Assembly: GCF_024741795.1 (NCBI RefSeq)
Contig: NZ_CP102950.1
Coordinates: 4,278,001 to 4,342,000, forward strand
Source of the DNA: Arthrobacter sp. CJ23
GTDB taxonomy: Bacteria; Actinomycetota; Actinomycetes; Actinomycetales; Micrococcaceae
Direction: 5' to 3'
Length of the DNA stretch: 64,000 nt
In this document: positions 17,543-25,930 of the stretch, one piece after another
Position numbering within the stretch: position 1 is the first letter of the stretch
Layout of the letters: each line of letters starts with the position of its first letter
Position numbers and translations under genes: made by a program
Notes under the pieces: model-generated
What the model saw: the letters and a program-made list of their open reading frames with translations, nothing else
What the model was told of the DNA's origin: nothing
The model's database searches: none

Positions 17543-17817
17543 GTCAGCTTCCTTTCCTGGGATTGGTACGCGGTTCCTTTCCACTAATTCACCTGCCGGC
17601 CGGCAGGACAATATTTGTTGATCCGGAAGACGTTTGTGTACCCGCGTGTCAAGATCCGGGCCTCCACTGCCCCGGAAATCCGCCCCAGCGTTACCCCCGG
17701 AGACGAAAAGTGAAGAACTCCTACCGGTTCCGCGTGCGGGTGCCGCGATCTGTGTAGCCTCGTCTCCATCCATGCAGGCCCTGACCACCACCGCGAGCAC
17801 GACAAAGGAAGCTGCAG

Positions 17818-18855
17818 ATGAGCCTCAGCGAGCTACGAACCCTCGGACGCACGGGCGCCCTGATCAGCCCCCTGACCCTGGGCACCCTGAACTTCGGCAC
17901 CGGCACGGCCCCGACGGGTCCGGACGAGAGCATCCGCATCATCCACGCCGCGCTGGACGCGGGCATCACCAGCATCGACACCGCGGACATCTACTCGCAG
18001 GGCGAAGCTGAAACCGTAGTGGGCCTGGCGGTCCGGGGCAGGCGCGACGACGTCTTCCTCGCCACCAAGTTCCACGGCCAGATGGGGCCCAATCCGGCCC
18101 ACGCCGGCAACTCGCGCCGCTGGATCGTACGTGCGGTGGAGGACAGCCTGCGCCGCCTGCAGACGGACAGGATCGACCTGTACCAGGCCCACCGGCCGGA
18201 CTACACCACCGATCTGCTGGAGACCATCACGGCGCTGAACGACCTCATCCGCCAGGGCAAGATCCTGTACTACGGCACCTCGGTCTTCACGCCCGCACAG
18301 CTGGTGGAAGCGCAGTGGATCGCCAACACGAACCACCTGGTCCCGCCGGTGGTGGACCAGGTCCCCTACTCGCTTCTGGTGCGCGCCAACGAACGCGACG
18401 TCTTCCCGATCACGCAACAGTACGGCGTCGGGGTCCTCAGCTATGGACCGCTCGACGGCGGCTGGCTGGCAGGCGGGTACCGCGTCGGGGCGGGGCAGCC
18501 CGAGAGCTCGCGGGCCGCCGCGGTGCCGGGCCGTTTCGATGTCACCGCACCCTTCAACCAGGGCAAGCTCCACGCCGCGGATGCCCTCGCCCAGCTGGCC
18601 GCACGGCACGGGCTTACGCTGATCCAGCTCGCTGTCGGCTTCGCCCTGGGCCACCCGGCGGTGAGCAGCGTGGTGATCGGGCCCCGCACGGAGGAGCAGC
18701 TGACCGACTACCTCAAGGCGGCCGAGGTGGTCCTCAGCGATGCCATCCTGGACGAGATCGACCAGATCGTGGCCCCGGCCGGCAACTTCCTGGAACGCGA
18801 CGCCGGCGCCGTGGTGCCGCATCTGGAATATCCGGAACTCCGACGCCGGCAGTAG
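17818..18855 (+). CDS. Aldo/keto reductase
   Basis: A 345-aa NADPH-dependent aldo/keto reductase with a TIM-barrel fold. Catalytic residues are visible: Asp and Tyr in SIDTADIYSQGEAE, Lys in FLATKFHGQMG, and His in LYQAHRPD. The cofactor-binding end is VVIGPRTEEQL. The gene starts at ATG with GAAGCTGCAG upstream and is followed 127 nt later by a molybdopterin oxidoreductase gene. The substrate is not predictable. Confidence 0.92.
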   Translation: MSLSELRTLGRTGALISPLTLGTLNFGTGTAPTGPDESIRIIHAALDAGITSIDTADIYSQGEAETVVGLAVRGRRDDVFLATKFHGQMGPNPAHAGNSRRWIVRAVEDSLRRLQTDRIDLYQAHRPDYTTDLLETITALNDLIRQGKILYYGTSVFTPAQLVEAQWIANTNHLVPPVVDQVPYSLLVRANERDVFPITQQYGVGVLSYGPLDGGWLAGGYRVGAGQPESSRAAAVPGRFDVTAPFNQGKLHAADALAQLAARHGLTLIQLAVGFALGHPAVSSVVIGPRTEEQLTDYLKAAEVVLSDAILDEIDQIVAPAGNFLERDAGAVVPHLEYPELRRRQ

Positions 18856-18982
18856 CTTTTCCCCGCTTCTGAGGAACCGCGGACTGCTCTCTTGGACGGT
18901 TCTCTTGACGCCCCGGGGGCGGCGGCGTAAACCTGATCTAAGTGCTGCTCGCAGCGTGCATCCAGTAGAACGCCGCCTTCCC

Positions 18983-20092
18983 ATGTCCAAGCACAATCTG
19001 AAGAACCGCAACCATTTCACCGCCCCCGTTGAGGCTGGCGGACCCAGCAGCGGGCCGCTCACCGCCGAGGAACTGCAGCTGGCGGCCCGCAACCATGCGA
19101 TGCCGCTCGAGGCCCTGCGCGAGGACATCACCCCGGCCGGCCTGCATTACCTGCTGACGCACTTCGACATCCCCTACATCGCGCCCGAGACCTGGAGCCT
19201 GCGGATCGGCGGGGCCGTGGACCGGGAGATCGAGCTGAACCTGGAGGACCTCAAGGCCCGGCCCAACGTGACGATGCCCGTGACCCTCGAATGTGCAGGC
19301 AACGGCCGCTCGCTCCTGAAGCCCCGGCCGCTCAGCCAGCCCTGGGTCCTCGAAGCCGTAGGCACGGCGTCGTGGACCGGAACCCCACTGGCACCCATCC
19401 TGGCCGAAGCCGGGCTGGCGGGTGACGCCGTCGAGCTCGTCTTCACGGGCGCCGACCGCGGCATCCAGGGCGGCACAGAAGAACCGTACGCGCGGAGCCT
19501 GACGGTCGCCGAGGCGATGCATCCCGAGGTCTTGCTCGTGTACGAGATGAACGGGGCGCCGCTCCCGCCGCAGCACGGCTTCCCGCTGCGGCTGTTGGTC
19601 CCCGGCTGGTACGGGATGGCGAGCGTCAAGTGGCTGGCGTCCATCGAGGCAGTGACCAGCCGCTTCGAGGGCTACCAGCAGGCCGTCGCGTACCACTACA
19701 TGCAGGGGCCGGAGGGGCCAGGGCTTCCCGTCACCCGCATCCGGGTCCGCTCGCTCATGGTGCCGCCGGGCATCCCGGACTTTTTCACGCGCAAACGGGT
19801 GATGGATGCCGGGCCAGTGATGCTCCGCGGCCGGGCGTGGTCCGGGCACGGCGAGATTGAGCGCGTGGAGGTGGGGATCGACGGCGAATGGATGCCCGCG
19901 CATCTCGACCCGCCAGCCGGCGACTTTGCCTGGACCGGCTGGTCGATGGTTTGGCTTGCCGCTCCCGGGGAGCACGAACTGCGCTGCCGGGCGATGGATT
20001 CCTCCGGCGCGCTTCAGCAGACCACGCAGGTGTGGAACTACCAGGGCATGGGCAACAACATGGCGCAACTGGTGCACGTGACGGTGCGGTAG
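18983..20092 (+). CDS. Sulfite oxidase-like molybdopterin oxidoreductase
   Basis: A 369-aa protein with the sulfite-oxidase Moco domain followed by the Mo-co dimerisation domain (from about residue 255, IRVRSLMVPPGIPDF). The Mo-ligating cysteine is in VTLECAGNGRS near residue 105, and the substrate-side stretch GTASWTGTPLAPIL follows. No signal peptide or heme domain is present, so it looks cytoplasmic and needs a separate electron acceptor. Start at ATG 18983 is supported by the family length although the ribosome binding site is weak. Confidence 0.88.
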   Translation: MSKHNLKNRNHFTAPVEAGGPSSGPLTAEELQLAARNHAMPLEALREDITPAGLHYLLTHFDIPYIAPETWSLRIGGAVDREIELNLEDLKARPNVTMPVTLECAGNGRSLLKPRPLSQPWVLEAVGTASWTGTPLAPILAEAGLAGDAVELVFTGADRGIQGGTEEPYARSLTVAEAMHPEVLLVYEMNGAPLPPQHGFPLRLLVPGWYGMASVKWLASIEAVTSRFEGYQQAVAYHYMQGPEGPGLPVTRIRVRSLMVPPGIPDFFTRKRVMDAGPVMLRGRAWSGHGEIERVEVGIDGEWMPAHLDPPAGDFAWTGWSMVWLAAPGEHELRCRAMDSSGALQQTTQVWNYQGMGNNMAQLVHVTVR

Positions 20093-20190
20093 GGACGCCG
20101 ACAGCGGGCCGGCCGCGGGGGCGGCGGGCGGCGCGGGCGGCGGCAGCCCGGTGGGACGCCCGGCGTCGGCGGCTATACTCGTTCGCAACC

Positions 20191-20571
20191 ATGACAAGTC
20201 TGCCTGCCTCCCCCGCGAACGTCCGCATCGACGCCTGGCTGTGGGCAATCCGCGTGTACAAAACGCGATCCGTGTCCACGACTGCATGCCGCGCGGGACA
20301 TGTGCGGATCAACGAAAACCCGGCCAAAGCCTCGCAGACGGTGATCGTCGGCGACACCATCCGCGTCCGCGAACCTGGCTACGAGCGCATCCTTGAAGTC
20401 CGACGGTTGATCGCCAAACGTGTCGGCGCCGAGGCGGCCTCACACTGTTTCACGGACCACACCCCGCCCCGCCCCGTGGCACCGGCGCTCGGCCTGCCGC
20501 AGCGCGACCGCGGCGCCGGCCGCCCCACCAAGAAGGACCGCCGCGAGATGGAGCGACTCAAGGGGCGGTAG
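20191..20571 (+). CDS. RNA-binding S4 domain protein (HslR-like)
   Basis: A 126-aa protein. The S4 domain occupies residues about 10-70 (VRIDAWLWAIRVYKTRSVST then GHVRINENPAKASQTVIVGD), followed by a basic C-terminus with GRPTKKDRREMERLKGR. HslR-type proteins bind stalled 50S subunits with peptidyl-tRNA. The frame is open upstream, but ATG 20191 begins the conserved domain. Confidence 0.9.
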   Translation: MTSLPASPANVRIDAWLWAIRVYKTRSVSTTACRAGHVRINENPAKASQTVIVGDTIRVREPGYERILEVRRLIAKRVGAEAASHCFTDHTPPRPVAPALGLPQRDRGAGRPTKKDRREMERLKGR

Positions 20572-20690
20572 GCTCCGCCCTGTCTCGGCGGAGGGTTATC
20601 CACATACGCTTCATGTGACAAGCAGCGGCCCCGCAGCCCCGGTTAGACTGGCCGACGATACGCCGTACCAGCTTCTGGGGAGCCTGACAC

Positions 20691-21350
20691 ATGAGCCGCA
20701 TTTCCTTCGCCCACTTTTCGCCGCTTGCCCGCACACGAGTCAGCGCGCTGGCGCTTGCTGCTGCAGCAGCACTGCTCCTGAGCGGCTGCCAGGGCGGCAG
20801 CACCCCTGCCAATACGGGCTCGACGACGGCGTCCCCCACCTCCAGCGCGACGCCCACGCCCTCTCCCACGCCCACCGCCGCGTACAAGCCCGCAGATGCG
20901 AAAGGCAAGGCCCAGAACGTGCCCGTTCCCGTGATGCCTTCGTTGGCGAAGGAGAACACGAAGGAGGGGCTGGAAGCGTTTGTTCGGTACTGGTACGCCA
21001 CTTACTCCTACGCAATGGAAACAGGTGACCTTGCCCCCTGGATAAGCACAACGGATACATCAACTGCGATTGCGGCAGCTTACAAAAAGGCCATCGAACT
21101 CAACTATGTGAAAGGTCGCTGGCTCGTCGGAGGAAGAATCACAACGCCGGTCGTCGAAGTCATGTGGGTTGACGGAGCAGATCAGCAGTCAGCCAAGGTC
21201 CAGGTCATCCAGGAACGAACACAGTACTACGATGCTGACGGCAGCGTGGGGCAGGCCGAGACCCCGGCAGCCAACATTGCCGAGGCCGTCTTCTCCCGTT
21301 TCATTGACGGTGCCTGGCGCGTTACGGACAACGGAAAGATCGTAGGCTAG
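20691..21350 (+). CDS. Secreted lipoprotein, DUF6318-like
   Basis: A 219-aa lipoprotein with lipobox LLSGC (Cys33), a Thr/Ser/Pro-rich linker (residues 40-65) and a globular part with LEAFVRYWYATYSYAMETGD and GGRITTPVVEVMWVDG, which matches my memory of the actinobacterial DUF6318 family. Function is unknown. The next gene starts 2 nt after its stop, so the pair is translated together. Confidence 0.82.
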   Translation: MSRISFAHFSPLARTRVSALALAAAAALLLSGCQGGSTPANTGSTTASPTSSATPTPSPTPTAAYKPADAKGKAQNVPVPVMPSLAKENTKEGLEAFVRYWYATYSYAMETGDLAPWISTTDTSTAIAAAYKKAIELNYVKGRWLVGGRITTPVVEVMWVDGADQQSAKVQVIQERTQYYDADGSVGQAETPAANIAEAVFSRFIDGAWRVTDNGKIVG

Positions 21351-21352
21351 CT

Positions 21353-22303
21353 GTGCGAGCCGCACGTGCTTCTTGCGTCCTGGTGCTTTTGGTCGTCATG
21401 CAAGTCTGGTTCAGTGCAGGACCATCGGCTGCAAACGACGACCCCAGAGCGACCACCGATCGAAACAAAACGACAATTGTCGTTGGTGCCACTTTCAGAA
21501 TCAATCCGGATACGGGTATGCCAGAGGCAAGATCTGATGCGGCCGTCGAGGAGGATCCCAACAAGTACATGTACGACCTCCAGTGCCGGGTCGAAGACGA
21601 CAAAACGTCAGTGCCCTGCCTGCCCGGTCAGCTTCGGTGCCCTCCGAAGGAGCCGGGCGGAGAAGAGGGCATTCCGATCATCTGGAAGTACGCCCCCAAG
21701 GCCATTGAGAATCCCACGTGGACGCAGTGGCAGCCCGTGAACGGACAAGCTGTCTGCCTCTACGACGCCGAACCGCAGAACATCCTCGCCAACATCGCCG
21801 CACGGATCCTCAGCGACTTCCGCCAACTGCCGGTGAACGCCGGTGAACTCGGCGCCCAGCCCTTCCCCCACACACTCAGGGGCGGGCCGACCAACTTCTA
21901 CGCCAACACCACGGAACAGGCCTTCGACGTCACCATCCTCGGACAAAGAGTGCACCTGGTGGCCACCCCGGCGAGCTACACCTTCAGCTTCGGCGACGGC
22001 ACCAGCCTCGGGCCCACGCCGATCGCCGGCGGCCCCATTCCGGAGCTGGAGTGGCTGTCCGAAGCCACCCGGACCAGCCACGCCTATGAGCAAACGGGCG
22101 ACTTCCCGGTCACCGTCACCACCAGCTTCACCGGCACCTACGCGGTCAACGGCGGACCCGCCCTTCCCATCAACGGAACCCTGGACCTGGCAACCGCACC
22201 CAGGACCATCCAGGTGTGGAGGACCGAGACCGCCCTCGTGGCCGAAAACTGCCTGACAGACCCCACATCGTGGGCCTGCCCTGGCTCCCGTACCCCAAGG
22301 TAG
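21353..22303 (+). CDS. Secreted PKD-domain-like protein
   Basis: A 316-aa protein starting at GTG 21353. Residues 1-27 form a signal peptide (SCVLVLLVVMQVWFSAGPSAA). A PKD-like beta-sandwich lies in the second half: SYTFSFGDGTSLGPT, HAYEQTGDFPVTVTTSF. There are several Cys residues, including CPPKEPGGEEG and a C-terminal pair. It is the second gene of a two-gene unit with a DUF6318 lipoprotein, suggesting joint action at the cell envelope. No enzyme motif is visible. Confidence 0.78.
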   Translation: MRAARASCVLVLLVVMQVWFSAGPSAANDDPRATTDRNKTTIVVGATFRINPDTGMPEARSDAAVEEDPNKYMYDLQCRVEDDKTSVPCLPGQLRCPPKEPGGEEGIPIIWKYAPKAIENPTWTQWQPVNGQAVCLYDAEPQNILANIAARILSDFRQLPVNAGELGAQPFPHTLRGGPTNFYANTTEQAFDVTILGQRVHLVATPASYTFSFGDGTSLGPTPIAGGPIPELEWLSEATRTSHAYEQTGDFPVTVTTSFTGTYAVNGGPALPINGTLDLATAPRTIQVWRTETALVAENCLTDPTSWACPGSRTPR

Positions 22304-22490
22304 CCAAGGGATCCGCAGAAATGAGCCAGACTGCCACCGGCATTTGAAGTCCGGAGCCGTCGGCCGGTCATTTGGGACTCCCCCTTCGCTTCCCGGTCAC
22401 GCTCAAAAAAGTTGGTGAACCTGCAGGGCAGGGACGCGTAGAGTTGCGGAAGACGCCGATTCTCGACGCCGTACAGCTGTGGGAGAGAAT

Positions 22491-23108
22491 GTGACACCTG
22501 ACTGGGACGAAAAGAGGGCTCTGCTTCAGGAGCCCAACATTGCTGCCGTGACGCAGCTTTGCGACGAATTGATGGCCAAGAAACCGGGGTCTTCCGTGCC
22601 CTACATCGATCCCGTGCATGACGAGGACGAATGCCGGATCGTCACCCTCCAAGTGAGCCCGGGTCGCGGTACCGCATCCGGTTTTGTCTCACATTTGAAC
22701 GACGACGACGCCGCCCGCCGCGCGCAGCAGATCTACGACGCCGCGGAACTGGACGTCCGCTACGTCATGCCGTGGAACTCCTACCCCTGGGTGCGCGATC
22801 CCGAACTGCCGCCGGCTCTCAGCGCACAGGAGAAGACGGACGGCCTCAGGCCGCTGCGCCAGTTCCTCAAGATCAACCGCAGGGTTTCCGCCATCGTCGC
22901 GCACGGCACCGAAGCCGCTGCCTTCCTGGCCCTCTACGAGAAGACCTACCACTCGCCCCTGCGCCAGCACGGCATCAAGGTCTACAAAGCCAGCGCCCTC
23001 GGAGGCCGGGCCTTTGCCCTGTCCGAGGCCAAGCAGCAGGAGCTCCTGGCCAAGAACATCGAAACCTACCGGGACGCCATGCAGCGGGCGGGAATCCAGC
23101 ACCTCTAA
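22491..23108 (+). CDS. Uracil-DNA-glycosylase-fold-like protein, function uncertain
   Basis: A 205-aa protein starting at GTG 22491 with GGAGA 5 nt upstream. The pattern SGFVSHLNDDDAARRAQQIYDAA, then VRYVMPWNSYPW and a later AIVAHGTEAAAFLAL, resembles the UDG superfamily (Asn-Asp-containing motif followed by the WNxxPW segment). The canonical N-terminal water-activating motif and a clear C-terminal HPS-type loop are not seen. Function could be lost or different. The family call is tentative. Confidence 0.6.
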   Translation: MTPDWDEKRALLQEPNIAAVTQLCDELMAKKPGSSVPYIDPVHDEDECRIVTLQVSPGRGTASGFVSHLNDDDAARRAQQIYDAAELDVRYVMPWNSYPWVRDPELPPALSAQEKTDGLRPLRQFLKINRRVSAIVAHGTEAAAFLALYEKTYHSPLRQHGIKVYKASALGGRAFALSEAKQQELLAKNIETYRDAMQRAGIQHL

Positions 23109-23150
23109 CGCCTGGGGGGCTGCCCGGATCATGCCGGGCCTCGCCCCGGC

Positions 23151-23612
23151 TCAGGCGAACCAGGTGTCCGGCGGGCCCATGAACAGCAGGAAGCTGAACA
23201 CGGCCGCCACGCCGGCAACCGCGATGACCACGGCCATGACCGGGTTGCCGAGCACCCAGGCCTGGGCCTTCTCAAGTACACCCCGCGGAGGCTCCCCGCC
23301 CTTGGCGAGCCGCCATCCGCCGTCGAGCAGTCCCTTGCGATCCAGTGACCTTTCCACCGGAACGGTGGCATACGGGATTACAGTGGCGACGAGCGCGAGC
23401 GCGCCGGTCCGTGCAGGCCATTTCTGGTTGATCCAGGTGAAGCACGTGACTGCCCCGTAGCAGAGGAACACGAAGCCGTGCACGCCGCCGCCCATGCGGA
23501 CGCCGAGGTCCGTGGTCTGGGTGACGTACTTCAGGAACAGGCCGATCAGCAGGATCGTCCATGTGACGGCCTCGGCGAAGGCGAACGTGCGGAACAGGGT
23601 ACGGGGCGACAT
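23151..23612 (-). CDS. DUF3817 integral membrane protein
   Basis: A 153-aa membrane protein with about four hydrophobic segments. The DUF3817 core is FRTFAFAEAVTWTILLIGLF, then GVHGFVFLCYGAVTCFTWINQ. ATG 23610-23612 has GAGG 7 nt upstream, preferred over an upstream start at 23648. Function of the family is unknown. Confidence 0.86.
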   Translation of the reverse strand: MSPRTLFRTFAFAEAVTWTILLIGLFLKYVTQTTDLGVRMGGGVHGFVFLCYGAVTCFTWINQKWPARTGALALVATVIPYATVPVERSLDRKGLLDGGWRLAKGGEPPRGVLEKAQAWVLGNPVMAVVIAVAGVAAVFSFLLFMGPPDTWFA

Positions 23613-23669
23613 GGAAGTCCTCAGTTGGGAAACGGGAGTCCCCTCCAAAATACCGTGGACCGGCGCACA

Positions 23670-23698
23670 GGCGCGCGCGACGGCGGGTGGCGCGCGCC
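23670..23698 (-). terminator. GC-rich hairpin after GIY-YIG-like gene
   Basis: Arms GGCGCGCGC (23670-23678) and GCGCGCGCC (23690-23698) match perfectly around an 11-nt loop, 25 nt after the stop of the leftward gene. It has no U-tract, so intrinsic termination is uncertain. Confidence 0.45.
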
Positions 23699-23722
23699 GT
23701 CGTCGTCCTTAGGTCTTAGTTC

Positions 23723-24229
23723 TTAGGTTTTGGCGCGGGCCTGGACCATGTTCGCGTATGGAAGCCGGCCGTAGCTGCTGACGAAGTCGGCGTGGTAGCT
23801 GGCTTCCGCCTTGTTGACCTCGGCCGCCGGGAATTCCTTCCAGGCGATGACCAGCTCCATGGCGTCACGGAGTTGCCAGATCAGCCGGGCGTCCCAGACG
23901 ACGGTGGGCCGGCCGCGGCCGTAGTCCATGAACTCCTGGATCTGCTTGCGGAGGCCACGGTTGCCCTGGCTGCCGGCGCTGGCTTTGCCCAGGTAAAGGA
24001 CCTTGGCTTCGGTAACCCACTCGGCCTCGAGGGCTTCCTTTTTGAGCGAAGGATCCTTCTTCTTGAACGTGCCGGCCGTGCTCTTGGCGAGGAAGACCGG
24101 CTCGAAGCCTTCAGGCTGCAGGATGGCGAATATGCCGGGGCCCTGGGGAACGCGCATGATCTCGAGCTCGTCGAGGACCCGGAATCCGGTGAAGCCATCC
24201 TGGACGAGCGTCTTTTTGGTGATTGGCAT
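23723..24229 (-). CDS. GIY-YIG-fold-like protein
   Basis: A 168-aa protein whose layout fits a GIY-YIG domain: PGIFAIL in place of GIY, KVLYLGKAS in place of YIG, a helix GLRKQIQEFMDYGRG, and the C-terminal ASYHADFVSSYGRLPYAN which carries the family's Glu/Asn region. Such domains cleave nucleic acids, but the short form here has no recognisable partner domain. Substrate unknown. ATG 24227-24229 is preceded by a GGAGCACC region. Confidence 0.7.
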   Translation of the reverse strand: MPITKKTLVQDGFTGFRVLDELEIMRVPQGPGIFAILQPEGFEPVFLAKSTAGTFKKKDPSLKKEALEAEWVTEAKVLYLGKASAGSQGNRGLRKQIQEFMDYGRGRPTVVWDARLIWQLRDAMELVIAWKEFPAAEVNKAEASYHADFVSSYGRLPYANMVQARAKT

Positions 24230-24324
24230 GGTGCTCCTACTTTAGGGGGTCAGGACCACGGGCTCAGCCTGACGTCGCGCCGGACAAGGGCCCCGACGCC
24301 ACCGGATCTCCTGGATTGTTCACG

Positions 24325-24909
24325 TCAGGCGTCGAAGTCCAGCAACAATTGCCGGTTCCTGATTCGCGATTCGCCGCATTCGACCGCCAGCCGGGCAAGT
24401 TCGATGGACGCTCGGCTTCTGTTCTTGGGCCTGCCGACGGCAATATGCGGCACCCAGCGCGGGGATCTGAAGCCAAGGGCCGGCGAGCTGAGAATGAAGT
24501 CGTCGATGTTGTCCACGAGCAGTTCGTCGAGGAGCTCGTGGAGCGCCACGACGAGGGAGACCTGATAGTCCCGCACATGCTGGGGAACCTCGACTTCCAG
24601 GCCACGCACGGCGCCACCGCCCAGGACGATCAGCCGATCGGCGGTACCGGAGAAGCCCTCCAGCACAGGCAGCCCACGCAGCCAGGAAGCCGTCCTGCGG
24701 CCAGCCGCCTCGGCACTGGTGATTCCCTTGGTCCAGCCGGAAACATCCCGGGCGAAGTCCTCAAGAACGCCGAGGTGGAACAGCGTCATGTGCAATCCCT
24801 GGGGCCGGCGCAGCGCATCCACGTAGCGGTCAAAGCCCTCATAGTCCGCAGGCCCGGATCCGATGCTGAGCACGGGCACCTCTACCGTAATGCGCGGAAG
24901 TGTCTGCAT
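24325..24909 (-). CDS. 2H phosphoesterase-like protein (2'-5' RNA ligase family)
   Basis: A 194-aa protein with two HxT/HxV-type motifs, HMTLFHLG near residue 40 and VPHIAVGRPKN near residue 155, the hallmarks of the 2H phosphoesterase superfamily acting on 2',3'-cyclic phosphates or 2'-5' linkages. The second motif has Ala-Val rather than Thr, so ligase activity cannot be assumed. It reads leftward and is separated by 95 nt from the GIY-YIG-like gene. Confidence 0.78.
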   Translation of the reverse strand: MQTLPRITVEVPVLSIGSGPADYEGFDRYVDALRRPQGLHMTLFHLGVLEDFARDVSGWTKGITSAEAAGRRTASWLRGLPVLEGFSGTADRLIVLGGGAVRGLEVEVPQHVRDYQVSLVVALHELLDELLVDNIDDFILSSPALGFRSPRWVPHIAVGRPKNRSRASIELARLAVECGESRIRNRQLLLDFDA

Positions 24910-25072
24910 AGGGCCTCCCTGTCAGCGCCGAACGTTGATGCTGGGGGCAATTATCCTCCGGAGCGAGGCGATTCGGCTGGGCTCCGGGAGCGAGACCCAC
25001 GTGATGCGCTGGGTAGATGGCCGGACCCAGCCCGCCCCGCCCCTCAAGCCCCCGCAACAAACCTGCGCCTCA

Positions 25073-25108
25073 TTGACATGCCCCTGTGACCCGTGCCATA
25101 TTCATTAC
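25073..25108 (+). promoter_or_regulatory. Promoter of asparagine operon, probable leaderless start
   Basis: TTGACA at 25073-25078 and CATATT at 25097-25102 are separated by 18 bp. A transcript starting 7 nt after the -10 box would begin at the GTG codon 25109 itself, which has no Shine-Dalgarno sequence. This predicts leaderless translation of the regulator. Confidence 0.65.
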
Positions 25109-25930
25109 GTGAACCTGTCAGACAGCCGGACAGCAGGACAGGCCGATCCCGGACAGCCCGCCCCCAGCCAGAAAGCTGCGGCGGGCCAGCGCACCGCCAC
25201 AAGCGGCGCCGTCCCCCGGCCGGCCCCCACTGCGAAGTCCCCCGCCAATTCTCCCACCGCGCCGCGACCCCTTACCCGGGTCAGCGCCGCCGAAGCCGTC
25301 TTCAGCGCCATCCGCCATGACATCGAGTCCGGGGCGTTCGAGGTCGGTGCCAAGCTTAGTTCCGAAGCCACGCTCGCAGCCCAGTACGGGGTGAGCCGCT
25401 CCGTCATCCGTGAAGCGCTCCGCTCCTGCAACACGCTCGGCCTGACGGTCACCAAGACGGGCAAGGGCACGTTCGTGGTGTCCAACCACGTGGCCAACGA
25501 TCTCACGCTCGGCCAGTACAGCGCACGGGACCTCAACGAGGCACGCCCGCATATCGAGGTTCCTGCAGCGGGCCTCGCCGCGCAGCGCCGCACCGAGGAG
25601 GACCTTGAACACCTCAAGGACCTCGTCCAGGCCATGCTCACGGAAACCGACCCCGAGGCCTGGGTGAACCTGGACGCGAACTTCCACTCCGCCGTCGCGC
25701 GTGCCAGCGGCAACAGGGTCTTCGCGAGCGTCGTCTCCGAAATCCGTGAGGCCCTCGCCCACCAGTCCGAAACCCTGAACATGGTAGCTGACCGGCAGCA
25801 CCTCTCGGACGAGGAACACCTCGCCGTCCTGGACGCCATCGAAGCCGGCGACGCCAGCGCCGCCAGCCAGGCCATGGCCGATCACCTCAACGCGGTGGCC
25901 GCAGCCCTGGACGCCATCCTCAGCAAATGA
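25109..25930 (+). CDS. GntR/FadR-type regulator of the asparagine operon
   Basis: A 273-aa regulator. After a disordered Ala/Pro-rich 55-residue N-terminus comes a GntR winged helix (AEAVFSAIRHDIESGAFEVG, then LAAQYGVSRSVIREALRSC) and an FCD ligand domain with NFHSAVARASGNRVF and DHLNAVAAALDAILSK. GTG 25109 is favoured because a consensus-like promoter ends just before it. The stop overlaps the asparaginase ATG by 4 nt, so it heads the operon and is probably autoregulated by aspartate, asparagine or a metabolite of them (inference). Confidence 0.87.
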   Translation: MNLSDSRTAGQADPGQPAPSQKAAAGQRTATSGAVPRPAPTAKSPANSPTAPRPLTRVSAAEAVFSAIRHDIESGAFEVGAKLSSEATLAAQYGVSRSVIREALRSCNTLGLTVTKTGKGTFVVSNHVANDLTLGQYSARDLNEARPHIEVPAAGLAAQRRTEEDLEHLKDLVQAMLTETDPEAWVNLDANFHSAVARASGNRVFASVVSEIREALAHQSETLNMVADRQHLSDEEHLAVLDAIEAGDASAASQAMADHLNAVAAALDAILSK

